Source of the DNA: Chryseobacterium gambrini
GTDB taxonomy: Bacteria; Bacteroidota; Bacteroidia; Flavobacteriales; Weeksellaceae
Direction: 5' to 3'
Assembly (NCBI RefSeq): GCF_900156825.1
Contig: NZ_FTOV01000018.1
Location: forward strand, 1 to 64,000
DNA length: 64,000 bases
Positions within the stretch are counted from its first letter, which is position 1; every line of letters starts with the position of its first letter. This document shows, piece after piece, positions 62,762 through 64,000 of the stretch. Below the pieces are notes generated by a model. It was not told where the DNA came from. It saw only the letters and a program-made list of their open reading frames with translations, and did not search any database. The position numbers and the translations under genes are program-made.

Positions 62762-64000
62762 TTATTGAATATTTATTAGAATATGTGTTAGTGAAAGTTT
62801 ACGTTGAGACTTAAAATAAAAGGACTTATAAATTTTAATCTCAGACTTTTCCGCAAAATTTTTAGTTACATCAATTACATCAGTTAACTCTGTATCTCTT
62901 ATACTTAAGCCATCAATAAATAAAAAATAAGATTCAACCAATCGAATAAAATCTTTAGCTGTACAATAGCAAACTAAAAATTTATCAGGAAGCCCCAAAA
63001 CGTCATAGTTATTAATAAGTTTTGCAATATGATTTGTTATAGTTGTCTTGTTTAAATATTCTAAATTCATTCCTTCATAAAATGTCAAAACATTTCCATT
63101 ATTTGACTCTATCTTAATATCAATTTCACCTGTAGTTTTACCTGTTTCCGACAATCCATATCTTGATTGATCTTTGCTTATAACTCCCATGCTGGATAAC
63201 TCATTACTAATAAAACTATTTCTTGAATCCTCATGTTTATCAATAATTTTGCTTAAACCTTGTAACTTTGAAATTGCTGTTATTATATCATAGATTATAT
63301 CTTTTTTTGAATTTGTCGAGCGATACTTGAAAAGTAGATCATTAATATTAACTGTTAATGCAGATTTAAAGCAATCAATTGTAGAACGCCCTGTATCAAT
63401 AAATTTTTTCAACACTGTATTAGGGAAATAATTGGGTTCCTGATTATTAATACATATGGAGCAATTGCATGCAAATTCTTCATGATATTCCTTACTTTCT
63501 TGCATTTTAAAAAGTTGAAAAATTTGTGAAATTTCATTTTTAATTAAACCATACAAATCTCTATTATCTAAGCCAGATATAGTAACATTTATTGTTTTAG
63601 AGAGCTTGTCAGAAATAACCAATGCACTGGATGAATTGTAATTAAAGATCGCACCGTTTTTCCAATAATTATCAGAATTTAATAAATAAAAAAGTTTGCA
63701 AATAAGCCGACCAAGAATACCATCGGGCAAAAAATTAAATTTATAACGAAACTGAAATATATTTTCTTTTGAAAGCACATCCTCTATAGCATGTTGATTT
63801 GGCACTTCATTTTTAAGAAGTTCAGGTATTACATATTTATCTGAAGAGCCAACAGTTTTAAAACAAATTTCAAACCTATCCATCAGCTCAAGCAGTTGTA
63901 TATGAGTCTCAACAGGATACTTTTCTAAATCTAAATAAGTCTCAAGATCAGAATAGGAAAATACACCATAATTTTTCTGAATGGCTATCGTATCAATTAA
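62762..64000 (-). CDS. ROCO (Roc-COR) protein, C-terminal part, truncated by window edge
   Basis: Open frame continues without a stop or likely start to 64000, so only the C-terminal 412 residues are seen; the Met at 63883 is internal. The first 160 residues match the COR domain of ROCO GTPases (YLDLEKYPVETHIQLLELM, RFEICF, LPDGILGRLICKLFYLL, DNYWKNGAIFNY). A Cys cluster C139-x-C141-x2-C144 and C171 (counted from the Met at 63883), with CNCSICINNQEPNYFP, resembles the zinc-type motif I recall after bacterial COR domains. The last 165 residues have a GEIDIKI...FYEGMN pattern (D255, E270) suggestive of a nuclease-like fold. The Roc GTPase half should lie to the right. AT content is higher than in the sugar genes. 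Confidence 0.8.
   Translation of the reverse strand, partial: LIDTIAIQKNYGVFSYSDLETYLDLEKYPVETHIQLLELMDRFEICFKTVGSSDKYVIPELLKNEVPNQHAIEDVLSKENIFQFRYKFNFLPDGILGRLICKLFYLLNSDNYWKNGAIFNYNSSSALVISDKLSKTINVTISGLDNRDLYGLIKNEISQIFQLFKMQESKEYHEEFACNCSICINNQEPNYFPNTVLKKFIDTGRSTIDCFKSALTVNINDLLFKYRSTNSKKDIIYDIITAISKLQGLSKIIDKHEDSRNSFISNELSSMGVISKDQSRYGLSETGKTTGEIDIKIESNNGNVLTFYEGMNLEYLNKTTITNHIAKLINNYDVLGLPDKFLVCYCTAKDFIRLVESYFLFIDGLSIRDTELTDVIDVTKNFAEKSEIKIYKSFYFKSQRKLSLTHILINIQ

Noticed and set aside
1..64000. CRISPR arrays, tRNA/rRNA genes, insertion sequences
   Set aside because: No regularly spaced direct repeats, cloverleaf-like segments or transposase-like frames were seen on either strand.

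Overview
The window reads as a chromosomal segment of a Flavobacteriia member, most like Chryseobacterium or a close relative. The grounds are low GC, a SusC/SusD pair, split transketolase, a Bacteroidota-type -7 element (TAnnTTTG), a type IX secretion (T9SS) C-terminal domain, Nudix-derived sugar regulators and flavobacterial intergenic hairpin repeats. Almost all of it (about 0.4-61 kb) is one very large pentose/glucuronoxylan/arabinan utilisation locus, nearly every gene on the minus strand.

Layout, left to right (transcription runs right to left): galT-galK; split transketolase and transaldolase (2.8-5.8 kb); a xylan block with GH67 alpha-glucuronidase, cytoplasmic GH43, GH10 lipoprotein xylanase, GPH-type oligosaccharide symporter, SASA-type acetylesterase and GH127 (6-16.8 kb); the divergent regulator araR (17.4 kb), a DUF4260 gene broken by a nonsense codon, and a Crp/Fnr regulator; the arabinose operon araB-araD-araA-galM-sodium symporter (19.1-26.5 kb); GH3-GH51 (26.7-31.4 kb); a second hydrolase block GH43-GH43-CE1-GH43/CBM6-GH97-GH115-GH30 (31.6-45.7 kb); a complete hexuronate route exuT-kdgA-kdgK-uxaC-SDR-uxuA (45.8-52.3 kb); susD-susC (52.4-57.2 kb); xylA-xylB-xylR (57.3-61 kb).

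Working model: surface and periplasmic enzymes trim glucurono-arabinoxylan. SusCD and inner-membrane carriers import the products. Arabinose and xylose reach xylulose-5-phosphate through AraBAD and XylAB and then TktNC/Tal. (Methyl)glucuronate released by GH67/GH115 goes through UxaC-UxuB-UxuA-KdgK-KdgA. No hybrid two-component or ECF regulator is present; two catalytically degenerate Nudix-winged-helix proteins (AraR, XylR) flank the system. I find a shared 19-bp operator-like palindrome upstream of araR, araB, the GH3 gene and, more weakly, tal.

The right end (61.5-64 kb) is different: AT-rich, an unrecognised 190-aa gene, an XRE regulator beside a perfect 20-bp palindrome, and the 3' end of a ROCO (Roc-COR) protein with a Cys cluster and a nuclease-like tail. 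This looks like the edge of an accessory, possibly defence-related, region. I saw no rRNA, tRNA, CRISPR array or insertion sequence. At least four families of short hairpin repeats sit in the intergenic gaps.
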